DNA of 64,000 nt, taken from Stemphylium vesicarium. Taxonomy: Eukaryota; Ascomycota; Dothideomycetes; Pleosporales; Pleosporaceae. Of this stretch, positions 20,471 through 30,249 are shown in pieces. Within the stretch, counting starts at the first letter, position 1; each line of letters begins with the position of its first letter. Both the position numbers and the translations under genes were made by a program. Location: the NCBI GenBank assembly GCA_004380135.1, contig QXCR01000014.1, positions 248,001-312,000 of the forward strand, written 5' to 3'. Below the pieces are notes generated by a model that did no database searches, was not told the origin of the DNA, and saw nothing but the letters and a program-made list of their open reading frames with translations.

Positions 20471-21121
20471 ATGCCAGACTGCACTATCTGCGGTGTCCGC
20501 TTCAAAGGTCGAGGAGTCCATTGTGGGCTTCAATACCAAAATCGCCCCAGTACCAGGTCATATGACCAATACAACTACAGTAGTGACTCCACAGACTCCA
20601 GCGGTGTTTGGTTTTCTGCAGAAGGCTGCCGCTGCCGCCGCCACCGCACTTTACGCTTCGCTGATCACCAGGAGTATCACGACAGCCATAATGCCCTTGT
20701 CCGCTCCAACACGAACAGGAATGCGCATCAGCCCCACTTGCTCTCGAGCGCCCTAGCTCAGCCCCTCATTCAAGTCTTCTCCACCCTTACAGATACGCAC
20801 GCCATCGCTTCGGTCAGGTACTCAGTCAACCCCTCCACTGGTACCCATTCTCTCACGGCCGAAGCAAATTTCGATCGCGAACAGTGCGCCGTATGCCAGG
20901 CTTGGTTTCCGGACCACGAGAAGCTACTGCACCACCAGATGGAATTTCAGGTTGGATGCCAGGAATGTTATGTTTGTCTGAGACTGGAGGATACACTATG
21001 GCATGCTAAGGCGGTGAGGCACGAGAGATGTTTTGTCAGAGGATGTGGTAGTGTGTATAGGAAAGAGGGCGGTTGGAAAGCAGCAGTGGTGGAGAGGCAC
21101 GTTTGGGAGCGCCACCGTTGA
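20471..21121 (+). CDS. Small Cys/His-rich orphan protein, possible zinc finger
   Basis: Single exon, 216 aa, ATG in good context (CACC ATG). The N-terminus starts with CTIC...C and the C-terminal about 85 residues are packed with potential metal ligands: CAVCQAWF-x4-EKLLHHQ, CQECYVC, WHAKAVRH, CFVRGC, VERHVWERH. This resembles degenerate C2H2 or CCHC fingers that I cannot assign to a family. The middle is Ser/Thr/Asn-rich and probably unstructured. It could be a lineage-specific nucleic-acid-binding protein. Convergent with ALG2. Confidence 0.6.
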   Translation: MPDCTICGVRFKGRGVHCGLQYQNRPSTRSYDQYNYSSDSTDSSGVWFSAEGCRCRRHRTLRFADHQEYHDSHNALVRSNTNRNAHQPHLLSSALAQPLIQVFSTLTDTHAIASVRYSVNPSTGTHSLTAEANFDREQCAVCQAWFPDHEKLLHHQMEFQVGCQECYVCLRLEDTLWHAKAVRHERCFVRGCGSVYRKEGGWKAAVVERHVWERHR

Positions 21122-21343
21122 GGCTGGGGCGCTGATACCTGGCTGGGTCGCAGGTGCACGAGGTATTCTTCTCATAGAATAAACGCTTCTACAGTGCAAG
21201 AAGATTTTGTTGATCTGGAAACTGTGCCTGCCAATCTAACACAATCCCTTTGCCTGTGTGCAATACATGCGGGATGACTAGAGAGGCTTGGTTCTGGCAA
21301 CGGGCGGGAAGGGTACGAAAGAATGTTACTCAAGGCGAAAGGT

Positions 21344-22794
21344 CTACTGCTTTAATGCGAGTACCATACTTAGCGCTGCGAGGGCGCCCATCAAGCCCAC
21401 TGCCAACACAACCGCGGCAAAGGGAATCAGAGGTGGGCGAACAGCCTTGCACAGCATATCCTGGATTTCCGTCTCCAGTCGCTCAGCCAGTTTCTCCTTG
21501 GAAAATTCTGCTATGACTCGCTCCTTCCCCCACGTGCCCATCTCTTTCAGCCTCTGTTCGCCGTCGCCGTCTTCCAGCGCAATGCGCATGACCTCAGTCC
21601 AATCCTGCACTTTCTTGACGTCTCGCAGCCAGCCCGTCTGGCCACTAATGACGGTCTCGGTGGGGCCACCCTCGTTGGCTGCCAGGACCGGTGTGCCCAC
21701 CAGCATCGCCTCGAGCGGAACAATGCCAAAGTGTTCGTGGAGAGGAGTGTAGACCAGGAGACGGGAGGTTGATAGCAGAGTAGCCTTGAAAGCGTTGGGA
21801 ACGGAATGGAGGAAGAGAACGGCGATGTCGTCTGGTGTGCTTTGGGCGGTGATGACCGTCTTCGCCATGGCATGTTTCAGGCCAAGGGAGTCGGCTAGCT
21901 CACACAGCTCCATGTATGTGGTGACGTTCTCTGGCACTCGTGGGTCGTAGCCGCCTGCTATGACCAGTCGCGCCTCCTCGCGCTCCGTGGGCGACAAGCC
22001 CGCGAATGCTCGGACGGCAAGCGCGACATCCTTCTTCTTCTCGAAGCGGTTAATGCTGAGCAGCACCTTCTTGGTCTTCCAAAGCGGCGCGACATGCTGC
22101 GCTGACTCATTTACGTTAATGTCGACACATGGGTACACGACGCCTGGCTCGCGGTCTTTCAGGCCGGGAAAGGCGTCAGCGAATATGCCCTTCGTAAAGT
22201 TGCTGTTGACGACAATGGTGTCGCTGCAGCCGGTGCTCCAGCTTTCCAGCCAGTCAAAGGGTCCGCGGTAGAGCGTCTTCAGCACTCCGCCCTTTTTGGC
22301 CAGCAGCTTGTCGGGAAAGTGGCAGTAGAAGATGATGCGCTGGCGGGGTTGCAGCAGCCGCAGGAGGGGGATACCGGCGCTGAGCTGGTCGACGAAGAAG
22401 GCGGACGGAGCGAGCTGCTGGAGCTCCTCAGTCAGGACGGCGATTTGCAGGATCAGGTGCACCTGGCGCAGAATAGCGCAGAGAATGGCGAAGCGGCCGA
22501 GGATGGTCGAGGGGACGATGGAGTTTCCGCGCACTCGCACGTCGAGGGTTCCTTTGCGTCAGGGTCAGGGTCAGGTTCACGTCTCAGCGGCTTGGCCATA
22601 GTGCATAGACGGTGCGTGGCCGACGGTCTTGTCGTGGAGGCTTACCGTCGCGGGCCTCGTCGAAGCAGTGTTGCGCGTCACAGTGCGATGTGAAGATGGT
22701 GACTTTGTGGCCGCGGTTCTGCAGTCCGACGGCGGCATCGATGACCAGACGCTCAGCTCCGCCAATGCCCAGGTCAGGGTGGAAGAAGACGACG

Positions 22795-22838
<44 letters not shown>

Positions 22839-22916
22839 CTCCGTCATAATTCGGTGCGGCTTGAACTTCTCCTCCGCCGTGGTTGCTCCGCTACGTGTTG
22901 CTTTCACTTTTGCCAT
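21344..22916 (-). CDS. ALG2: Alpha-1,3/1,6-mannosyltransferase Alg2
   Basis: Two exons, 22916-22646 and 22551-21344, joined over a 94-bp intron (GTAAGC ... GCAAAG), giving 492 aa. GT-B glycosyltransferase family 4 hallmarks: HPDLGIGGAERLVIDAA near the N-terminus, VRVRGNSIVPSTILGRF at the junction, NSNFTKGIFADAFP, LLSINRFEKKKDVALAVRAF, and the EHFGIVPLEAMLVGTPVLA nucleotide-sugar site. A C-terminal hydrophobic segment fits ER membrane association. Alg2 adds the second and third mannose to the dolichol-linked oligosaccharide on the cytosolic face of the ER. Odd feature: a run of about 14 Gln at residues 28-41, encoded by a pure CAG array, just before the catalytic domain. Confidence 0.95.
22793..22837 (-). 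repeat. (CAG)n array coding poly-Gln in ALG2
   Basis: About 14-15 uninterrupted CAG codons (CTG/TGC on the plus strand) in ALG2 exon 1. A pure array is prone to length change, so the Gln number may vary between strains. Confidence 0.9.
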
Positions 22917-23266
22917 GATGAGATCAACGGGAGCCCGCCCACTTGGACCACCCGGCCTTTCCGCTTTGGAAATAGTGCCGAGGCAGGCGCGAGACGGTCA
23001 ACCGCCATCTCCAGTGCGGCACATGATGCGTGAGACACATTCCCCACTGCCATCTGGCACTCATACCCATACTAAGCGTGTCGCCTTACTGTCAAGAGTC
23101 CTTGAATAAACGGAATCCAGTCAAACGTCACTGCCCCGCCTTCGCACCTTCCAACATGTCGGCTGCAAGGCACCATCGCCAACATTGCTCAACACCCTAG
23201 ACTACCCTGGCCACTATTAGCACCCACTACAACCACAACAACACAGCTCGCACGCGACCCGCCATC
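22917..23266. promoter_or_regulatory. Divergent promoter region, ALG2 / VPS15
   Basis: 350 bp between divergent starts. The VPS15-proximal part is CA-rich (ACAACCACAACAACACAGC). No gene seen. Confidence 0.4.
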
Positions 23267-26200
23267 ATGGGCCAGGGCTTCTCGCTCACCACCCTCTCGG
23301 CGGGCTCAGCCAACATCGACGTGCCGGAGCTCGCGGATCTGCAATATGAGAAATCGCTCGGTGCTGCCCGATTCATGAAAGCCGTCCGGGCGCGCCACAA
23401 AGATGGTCTCGTCGTGGCTCGAGTCGTCATGAAGCCATATGCCCAGTTCGACTTTCGTGATCACGTCAAGCGCCTACTTCGTAAGTCATCCTTTGATTCA
23501 TATATGCTTCAAGGAATCCCACTAACCAAAGCCAGACGAGCGCAAGGTGCTTGCTGACGTACCAAATGCCGTGGCATATCATCGCGTTATCGAGACAGCA
23601 GCTTGCGGCTACCTGGTCCGCCAATACATACACAGCTCTTTGTATGACCGGCTAAGGTAAATCTTACTTGAACCAAGAACATTGCAACCTACTAACCTCC
23701 CCAGCACACGACCCTTTTTGGAGGAGATTGAAAAGAAGTGGTTGTCGTTTCAACTACTTTGCGCTGTGCGGGACTGCCACGCCAGGAACATCTTCCACGG
23801 TGACATCAAAACTGAGAATGTTCTGGTCACGTCCTGGAACTGGCTATATCTAGCCGACTTCTCCTCATCGTACAAGCCGGCACATCTACCCGAAGACAAT
23901 CCAGCTGACTTTTCTTTTTACTTCGACCTTTCCGGCCGCCGAACCTGCTACTTGGCACCTGAAAGATTCTTGGCTGCTGGTCAGCAACCCGAGGGGGAGG
24001 GTGATGTCAACTGGGCCATGGATGTCTTCAGCGTAGGCTGTGTTATTGCCGAATTGTTCCTCGAAGCACCCATCTTTTCCCTAAGCCAGCTTTTCAAGTA
24101 CCGGCAGGGAGAGTACGACCCCGAGCATGCTCATCTTAGCAAAATCCAGGATACAAGCATACGGGAGCTGATTCTTCACATGATTCAGGTGGACCCGAAT
24201 TCGAGGATGACTGCCGAAGACTACCTGACCCATTGGAAAGGCAAGGTGTTCCCCACGTACTTTTACGGCTTTCTTCAACAATACATGTACTCAATTACGG
24301 ATCCTTCCTCAGGACGGAAGCCTGTCACAACTGGGTTCGAACATCTTGGTGAGCCAGATGAGCGCATTGACCAGATCTTCAGCGACTACGATAAGATTTC
24401 TCATCTGTTGTCCAATGAAGAAGGAAAGGAGCCGAGTAGGCCAGAGTTCTCTCCGCCCAAGCCGAATGCAAAGCTTTTTCCGCTCTTCGTCAACATACCA
24501 AACTACCAACACCAAGCTTCTCCAGCCTGGAGTTTAGCTATTGACGACGGGAATTTGGTATTTTTGACTATTGTCGTGTCTTGCTTGCGGGGTACTGCTA
24601 GAGCTTCAGCTCGTGTTCGAGGCCTGGAGCTTCTGCTGGCATTTTCAGAACGATTGACCGACGAAGCCAAGCTCGACCGAGTGGTACCCTATGTGGCCCA
24701 GTTACTAGTCGATAAATCCGAACAGGTGAAGATCGCTGCTTTGCGTTCTCTAACGCAGATCCTCGCCATGGTGCAGGTTGTCTCTCCCATCAACGCCTAC
24801 ATCTTCCCCGAGTACGTTCTTCCACGACTAGAGGCCTATCTTCCCGACTCGTCCGGCAAGGTCGGTCCCCTCGTTCGCATGCAGTATGCGCTCTGTATCG
24901 GTACTCTAGCGACCACTGCAGCCAAGTATCTTGATATGATACAGGCTCTGCGCGCAGAGGGGTCTTTGCCTGCTGCTGATCCGGAGACTGAAGATGGCAT
25001 GTCCTCGTCTGCACACCGGAACCAGTTTGATTCAGATCGTCGCATCCTGATCGAAGCTTTTGAAAAGCATACCAAGTCTCTTCTCACCGATACAGATACT
25101 TCAGTTCGTCGAGCCATGCTTCGGTCTGTGTCCGACCTATGCGTCTTCTTTGGTAGTCCTAGAGCGAATGACGTGGTCCTCAGTCACCTGAACACATATT
25201 TGAACGACCCGGACTGGATGCTCAAGTGCGCATTTTTCGAAAGTATCGTGGGTGTTGCGGTCTTTGTTGGTGGCGCTAGCCTGGAAGGATATATTCTACC
25301 GCTTATGGTCCAAGCTTTGACAGACCCGGAAGAGTTCGTGGTGGAGAAGGTTATCAGGTCGCTTTCTTCCATGGCAGAACTTGGTCTGTTCCAACGCTCC
25401 AAAACGTGGGAGCTGGTGGACATTCTCGCAAGGCTTACTATGCACCCTAATCTCTGGATAAGGGAAGCAGCTGCGCAGTTTATCTCCGCCGCGTCAAGAT
25501 ACCTATCGATCGCTGATACTCACAGCATCTTGGTCAATCTCATCCGACCATACCTCAAAGTCATTCCTGCCGAGTTCTCAGAGTTGCGCATTCTGGAGTC
25601 ACTCAAGAGCCCAATGTCACGTCTGCTACTGGAAATGGCATCTAACTGGTCACTACAAGCCCAGAAAGGGCAATTCTGGCTCGCAGCGAGGCATCAGCAA
25701 ACGTTCACCTTTGGATCATCTGATGATAGTCTACCAACAATTTCGGGTCGCGAACTGGGCAACAAGGTACTGCAGCGATTGCCAAAGAACGAAGAAGATG
25801 AGTTGTGGATACGCAAGCTTCGCAACGCAGGGATGAACGCCGAAGACGATTTCAAGCTTGTAGCGCTAAGGGAGTTCATATGGAGGGTGAGTCATCGTCG
25901 GCGCTCCGATAGCCTTGCAGCACCTACTACAAGGTTCAACAGTATCGTGGCGCTGAGAGATCTGGGAATCAATGCACAGACCGTACTGTTTGATGAGGAC
26001 GTCCGTCAAGTCATGGAACAAACCAAGAAAACTAGTGCGCCCGAAGAACACTTGCCGCCCCGCACTATCAAAGATGCGTTGTTGGATGCGTCCACTACCG
26101 AAGCTGACGGATTAGGCGACCGCATGCCGCATTTCGAAAGCCAGGCCGGTCGGCTGGTCCGCGAGGAGAGGGGAATAACAATTCCATCCAGGTCGAGAAC

Positions 26201-28028
26201 GCCCCCGGCCTACAGTGCTCACAATTCACCCTCTTCCGGATCTGAAGCTCGAAGAGATTCTCTGAGACTCCCGAAAACATCCACTTCACCGTCGGGCTCA
26301 ATCGGCTCCGCGGACCTCTCGACTGGTCTTCGGCATCGAACCAGCGCTCTGGGCCTTCTTGGCAGAGGAGAAAACAAGGCCTTGGCCGAGATTGGTACGA
26401 CGTCTGCAAATGCTTTTGGGAAGGTTGATGGAGCTCATGCACGAGACTCTTCTCGATCCCGACAACCAAAATCCCCGCTTGCCGTAGACAGACATGAACA
26501 GAGCCCGCTACGGGTTCGCTTTCGAAACGCGCACAATTACACGGGCAACGACCCCGCAATACTCAAACTCTTGGACTCTATGCTCCTCGAGCGCTTCCCG
26601 ACTGATGAGATAGAGTTTGGTCCTCGAATACAACCCCCGATCCGACGACAGCCCATCAGACACAAAGACGCACATCAATCGCCTGCAGGCAGCCCTTGGA
26701 GGCCGGAAGGTACGCTAGTCGCAAGCTTTGGAGAACACACAGCTGCAGTGACCCGGATCTTGGTATCGCCCGACCAGAAGTTTTTCATCAGCGGATCAGA
26801 CGATGGTTGTGTGAAGATCTGGGACACGTCGCGTCTCGAGCGTAACATCACCCGTCGATCTCGACAGACTTACAGATTGGGTGAAGACGTAAGGGTTACC
26901 AGTCTAGTCTTCGTGGAACAGACGTACTCATTCGTTGCGACCGGGAGCGACGGAAGCGTCCACGTCGTACGCATAGACTATGCGCAAAATCAAGATGGTA
27001 ACGCCAAATTCGGTCGACCTCGACTACTTCGCGAATATCAACTATCCAAAGGGGATTGTGTGGTCTGGTCGGAACACTACAATGGTGACAACAGGTCTGT
27101 CCTCCTACTGGCGACAAATACTTCGAAAATCATCGCGTTGGACTTGAGGACTATGGAGCTACTCTATACTCTGAGCAATCCACTTGATCATGGAACACCT
27201 ACCTGTTTCTGCGTCGATCGAAAAGCTCATTGGTTATTACTGGGAACCTCTCATGGCGTGCTCGACCTCTGGGATCTACGGTTCAAGTTGCGTCTCAAGG
27301 CCTGGGTGTGCCACGGTGCCTCGCCTATTCACCGACTGTACCAAGTTTTCCTCCCCAAGGCGAAGAAAACTAGACTCTACGTTGCTGGTGGTAGCGATCA
27401 GGGCGAGGTGACAGTATGGGATTTTGAGAAGCACATATGCAAAGAGGTGTATCGCACGGGACTGTGCAAAGACATTGGCACCAAGAGCACCACGCTTATA
27501 GATCTTGATGAAGAGAAGCCGGGTGGAATGTTGGGTCGCTTTGCCACTAGTGTTGAGCCAACAGCTAGTTCGACGGCGGATCGGGGAGTACGGGCACTTG
27601 CGGTACATACTCAGGCAACGGATGACAAAGGCGAGTCAAAACACACATTCCTACTCACGGCCGGCCCAGACTGGAAGGTTCGCTACTGGGATACAAGCCG
27701 AGCGGACTGTTCAACTGTAGTCAACGGCCTTGAAGCCGATGAAGGGAAGCCTCAATACCTTGCCTCTCAACCGAGTCCGGAAACGGTGGTCGTGGCTGAA
27801 CGGCTGCAACAGCCAACAAGCCAAATCAGCAATGGGAAGGATAGTAGAGTGAGTACTTCGAGCAAAAAGGCTGCAGGAAAGTCATCTAGATCTGGTGCGA
27901 TCGCTTTGCAGCAGCATCATCTTCTCAAGAGCCACGTGGATCACATCCTTGATGTCGCACTAATTGAACAGCCCTACGGGATGGTGATCTCTGCAGATCG
28001 ATCGGGCGTAATTAATCTATTTATGTAG
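23267..28028 (+). CDS. VPS15: Vps15, regulatory protein kinase-like subunit of the class III PI3-kinase
   Basis: Three exons: 23267-23480, 23536-23656, 23705-28028 (introns 55 and 48 bp), 1552 aa. The N-terminal MGQGFSL fits N-myristoylation. The kinase-like domain covers about residues 25-300, with HGDIKTENVLVTSWNW in place of the usual HRD and ADFSS in place of DFG, both typical of Vps15. HEAT-type repeats follow (about 390-650), then a Ser-rich linker and a C-terminal WD40 propeller (about 1120-1552; FISGSDDGCVKIWDTS, FVATGSDGSVHVV, LLLGTSHGVLDLWDLRF, YVAGGSDQGEVTVWDF). With Vps34 it forms the core of autophagy and endosome-sorting PI3K complexes. The last codons are AT-rich and the stop lies next to the RIP-mutated block. 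Confidence 0.96.
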
Positions 28029-28058
28029 ATACTATAATATATATTAGAATTTTGTATA

Positions 28059-28077
28059 ACGTATTCCACCATCGAGT
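28059..28077 (+). repeat. Relic of a pogo-2-type terminal inverted repeat
   Basis: ACGTATTCCAC followed by CATCGAGT matches, with few changes, the left end of the pogo-2 element at 51542 (ACGTATTCCAC, TAGCGAGT) and is also preceded by TA. It lies 31 bp after the VPS15 stop codon. No partner end is seen nearby. Confidence 0.55.
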
Positions 28078-28089
28078 AGATTAACCTAT

Positions 28090-28322
28090 TGTAACACCCA
28101 GGCCGAAGGCCTGCAGTTGGCCGGATTTGGTCCCAACGTATTTGCTTCTTGCACTCGCGCCTTGGCTAAGATATCTGCTTTTAACCTGCGCTTTGCGCAG
28201 GGGAAGACTAGCAAGAACTATTCTCCTTACTACCACCCCACCTAGTGTAGTAATACAGAGCTGTCCCCCACTATTCTATTGCAGTGTGAAGCAAATACTG
28301 TTGCCTATAATTGCCTCTCACG
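28090..28322 (+). repeat. Solo LTR of gypsy family A, little RIP
   Basis: About 233 bp starting TGTAACACCCAGGCCGAAGG, colinear with both 232-bp LTRs of element A (29872 and 36254) but keeping most CA and TG. It is flanked by CCTAT (28085-28089) and CCTAG (28323-28327), a probable 5-bp target duplication with one change. No internal region follows, so it is a solo LTR, normally formed by recombination between two LTRs. Confidence 0.85.
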
Positions 28323-28866
28323 CCTAGGCTATAATAGGTGATTAATTAAAAGAGTTGCTTACTAGCCTTAACGTGCCTCACGGGTTCGCGACTAACCCAA
28401 AATCCTCACGGGTTAGCGAGACACCTGTTACAGATAACAAGCAAAGGCCTCTCCCGGTCGAAGGATGCGATGTTGGCAGCCAACAGTCGCACGAAACGAA
28501 GGATAATAATTAGCGCGGGGCTAGGCTGGCAAATGGGTTGGGGCAACCGCGGGCTAGGTTGGGGTTGGGTTATGGGCTGCAAGGACTAGAGTCGGGGTTG
28601 GGTCGGGGGTACACCGGCCCGGGTCGGGGTTGGGGTGGGGCCACTCTAGCACGGGGCTAGGCCTAGTTAAGGTTAGGTTATCTTATTCTACCCTAAGAAA
28701 GTCGCTTATATAGAGCTTCTATATTATTATAGTTATTTATTACGACTTCTATATATATAACTTTATTATAATGCGTAGCTATCTAAATTTATAGCTATTT
28801 TTAACTAACCTAACGCTAACTCTTACTATAGCTTAGCGTATACCTAGCTCTACTTAAGGCTAATCT
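28323..28866. other. Non-coding stretch with a G-rich tract, not assigned to an element
   Basis: Holds two direct copies of CACGGGTT-GCGA (28380-28425), a hairpin-like sequence at 28466-28490 (GCGATGTTGG / CCAACAGTCGC), a G-rich tract (28530-28640) and RIP-mutated sequence from 28690. I cannot assign it to a known element. Confidence 0.5.
28530..28640 (+). repeat. G-rich GGGTTGGGG-type low-complexity tract
   Basis: Many runs of three to five G separated by TT, TC or C (GGGTTGGGGC, GGTTGGGGTTGGGTTA, GGTCGGGGTTGGGGTGGGG). It resembles degenerate telomere-type sequence and could fold into G-quadruplexes. It is not an exact TTAGGG array. Confidence 0.75.
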
Positions 28867-28973
28867 TGTCACGATCGATATATATACTATCCTATGCACC
28901 GTAACGATAGTTATCGTTACTGTACCTTTTTTGGGCACGTACTGGCGTAGTGGCATAGGGCGACGTTTTTACA
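28867..28973 (+). repeat. TRIM-1 left LTR
   Basis: 107 bp, TGTCACG...TTTTTACA. It contains an 8-bp inverted repeat GTAACGAT/ATCGTTAC and an A-box-like TGGCGTAGTGG near its 3' end. Confidence 0.9.
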
Positions 28974-29021
28974 GAGTAACGATAACTCCCTAGCGCACGG
29001 TGAGGTCGGTGGTTCGAATCC
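28943..29021 (+). promoter_or_regulatory. tRNA-like Pol III A box and B box in TRIM-1
   Basis: TGGCGTAGTGG (28943-28953) matches the A-box consensus TRGYNNARNNG and lies in the LTR. GGTTCGAATCC (29011-29021) is a perfect match to the B box GGTTCGANNCC and lies 37 bp inside the internal region, preceded by GAGGTCGGT as in a tRNA variable/T arm. The two are 57 bp apart. Against function: a TTTTT run between them (28966-28970) could stop Pol III. Confidence 0.5.
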
Positions 29022-29344
29022 CGTACGCGTTAGGCAGCCTAGCAATTTTGCCGTGGGCAATTTTGGCATGCGCGCACAGCTGTGCGCGGTGCCGCCGCTG
29101 CTGGAGGTCTAGTATATATTGGGATTAGTGCAGCGGGGCTGGTAACTAGTTCAGCGGGGCTACACTAATCAGGTGGCGACGCGCCGGCGATGCGACGTGC
29201 TGAGCGATCGATCGATGCGCTGAGCGATGCGATGCGATGCGCTGCGGCGCGCGCAACAGCGTTGGCGCGCACCTATTCGTGAAGAATATCTGCCTTGCCT
29301 AAGCGAGGACACCTAGGATAGGGTCCTTAAAAGGAAGGAGATAT

Positions 29345-29451
29345 TGTCACGATCGATATATATACTATCCTATGCACCGTAACGATAGTTATCGTTACTG
29401 TACCTTTTTTGGGCACGTACTGGCGTAGTGGCATAGGGCGACGTTTTTACA
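29345..29451 (+). repeat. TRIM-1 right LTR
   Basis: 107 bp, read as identical to the left LTR, which suggests a recent insertion. Confidence 0.9.
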
Positions 29452-29456
29452 AATCT

Positions 29457-29515
29457 AACTCTACCTCTATACTATTACTAATTACCTTAGGTTAGTGTTA
29501 GGTTGGGTTAGGGCC
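29457..29515. other. Short spacer with telomere-like TTAGGT/TTAGGG units
   Basis: Between TRIM-1 and the left LTR of element B. Bases 29487-29513 read TTAGGTTAGTG, TTAGGTTGGG, TTAGGG: degenerate TTAGGG-like units. Similar short units occur near 28668 (AAGGTTAGGTTA) and, inverted, near 28805 (CTAACCTAACGCTAAC). Confidence 0.5.
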
Positions 29516-29773
29516 TGTCACGAGATGTTACGAGCACGTGTTTAAGAGCTTACTAGAAGCGTTAATTATAGCTACGTACGATATCTAGTGTAATACAAGA
29601 CGTTGCGTAAAGAAAACAGAAGCAGAATGCAGAGGCGGTGAGGAAATATGTGTAAGGCCCGTGCGTATAGCGCTTGGGCTTGGCTAGCTAATTAGCAGAA
29701 TCTAGGTGCTTACGGAGCACCTAGCGTTATAGAGTATTTAGGTGTTAAGAGAACTATAGTAATTACTATAATA
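29516..29773 (-). repeat. Gypsy B, 3' LTR (left on the plus strand)
   Basis: 258 bp, starts TGTCACGAGATGTTACGAGC and aligns over its whole length with the 251-bp LTR at 41915. The outer (left) end is unmutated; the inner end is RIP-mutated. On the minus strand a polypurine tract (revcomp of CTCTCTCTTACTC) directly abuts it at 29777-29790, so it is the 3' LTR of a minus-strand element. Confidence 0.85.
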
Positions 29774-29871
29774 GTACCTCTCTCTTACTCTTAAGCTCTT
29801 ATAAGTATCTATTATAATAATAGAGATTTAAGTATATTAGGGAATCTTTTATAGAAGGTAGCTATAGCTAT

Positions 29872-30103
29872 TGTAACACTCAGGCCAAAGGCCTGCAGTT
29901 GGGCGCATTCAGTCCTAACATGTTTGCTTCTTGCACTCGCGCCTTGGCGAAGATACCTGCTTTTAACCTGCGCTTCGCGCAAAGGAAGAGAGGCAAGAAT
30001 TATTCTTCTTACTACCCCCTACCTAGTATAGTAATATAGAGCTATCCCCTACTATTCTATTATAGTATAAAATAAATACTATTACCTATAACTACCTCTT
30101 ATA
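29872..30103 (+). repeat. Gypsy A 5' LTR
   Basis: 232 bp, TGTAACACTCAGG... The outer half (to about 29995) keeps CA and TG; the inner half is RIP-mutated. Confidence 0.92.
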
Positions 30104-30249
30104 TAATAATTCTTCTTCCCTTAAGGCTAATAGTCTAAAGATAGCTCTCTCTATATAATTAGACTATCTAACTAAGATAGTAAGCTAAAGCTCTAGTATC
30201 TTAACTCTACTATAAATACTATATAAGGAACGTAAACTATAAAAGAAGG

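Larger units (their letters stand above)
28867..29451 (+). mobile_element. TRIM-1: miniature LTR retrotransposon, complete
   Basis: 585 bp bounded by two direct repeats of 107 bp that I read as identical, starting TGTCACGATCG and ending GTTTTTACA (TG...CA). It is flanked by the exact 5-bp target duplication AATCT (28862-28866 and 29452-29456). A polypurine stretch (AAAAGGAAGGAGA) lies directly before the right LTR and sets the plus orientation. The 371-bp internal part codes for nothing. This is the structure of a terminal-repeat retrotransposon in miniature, which needs proteins from another element. It retains CA and TG, so it escaped RIP, either by age or because the repeats are short. It also carries tRNA-like promoter boxes. 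Confidence 0.9.

Noticed and set aside
22612..23109. Plus-strand ORFs with poly-Cys or poly-Leu runs opposite ALG2
   Set aside because: Antisense reading of the CAG array; ALG2 on the minus strand is unambiguous.
29001..29030. A tRNA gene at the B-box match in TRIM-1
   Set aside because: No complete cloverleaf could be drawn: the T stem pairs poorly, there is no proper anticodon loop and a T5 run lies inside. Reported as promoter-like boxes only.
28867..29451. TRIM-1 as a SINE
   Set aside because: Direct terminal repeats with TG...CA ends, a 5-bp duplication and a polypurine tract fit an LTR element; there is no poly(A) or SINE-type 3' end.
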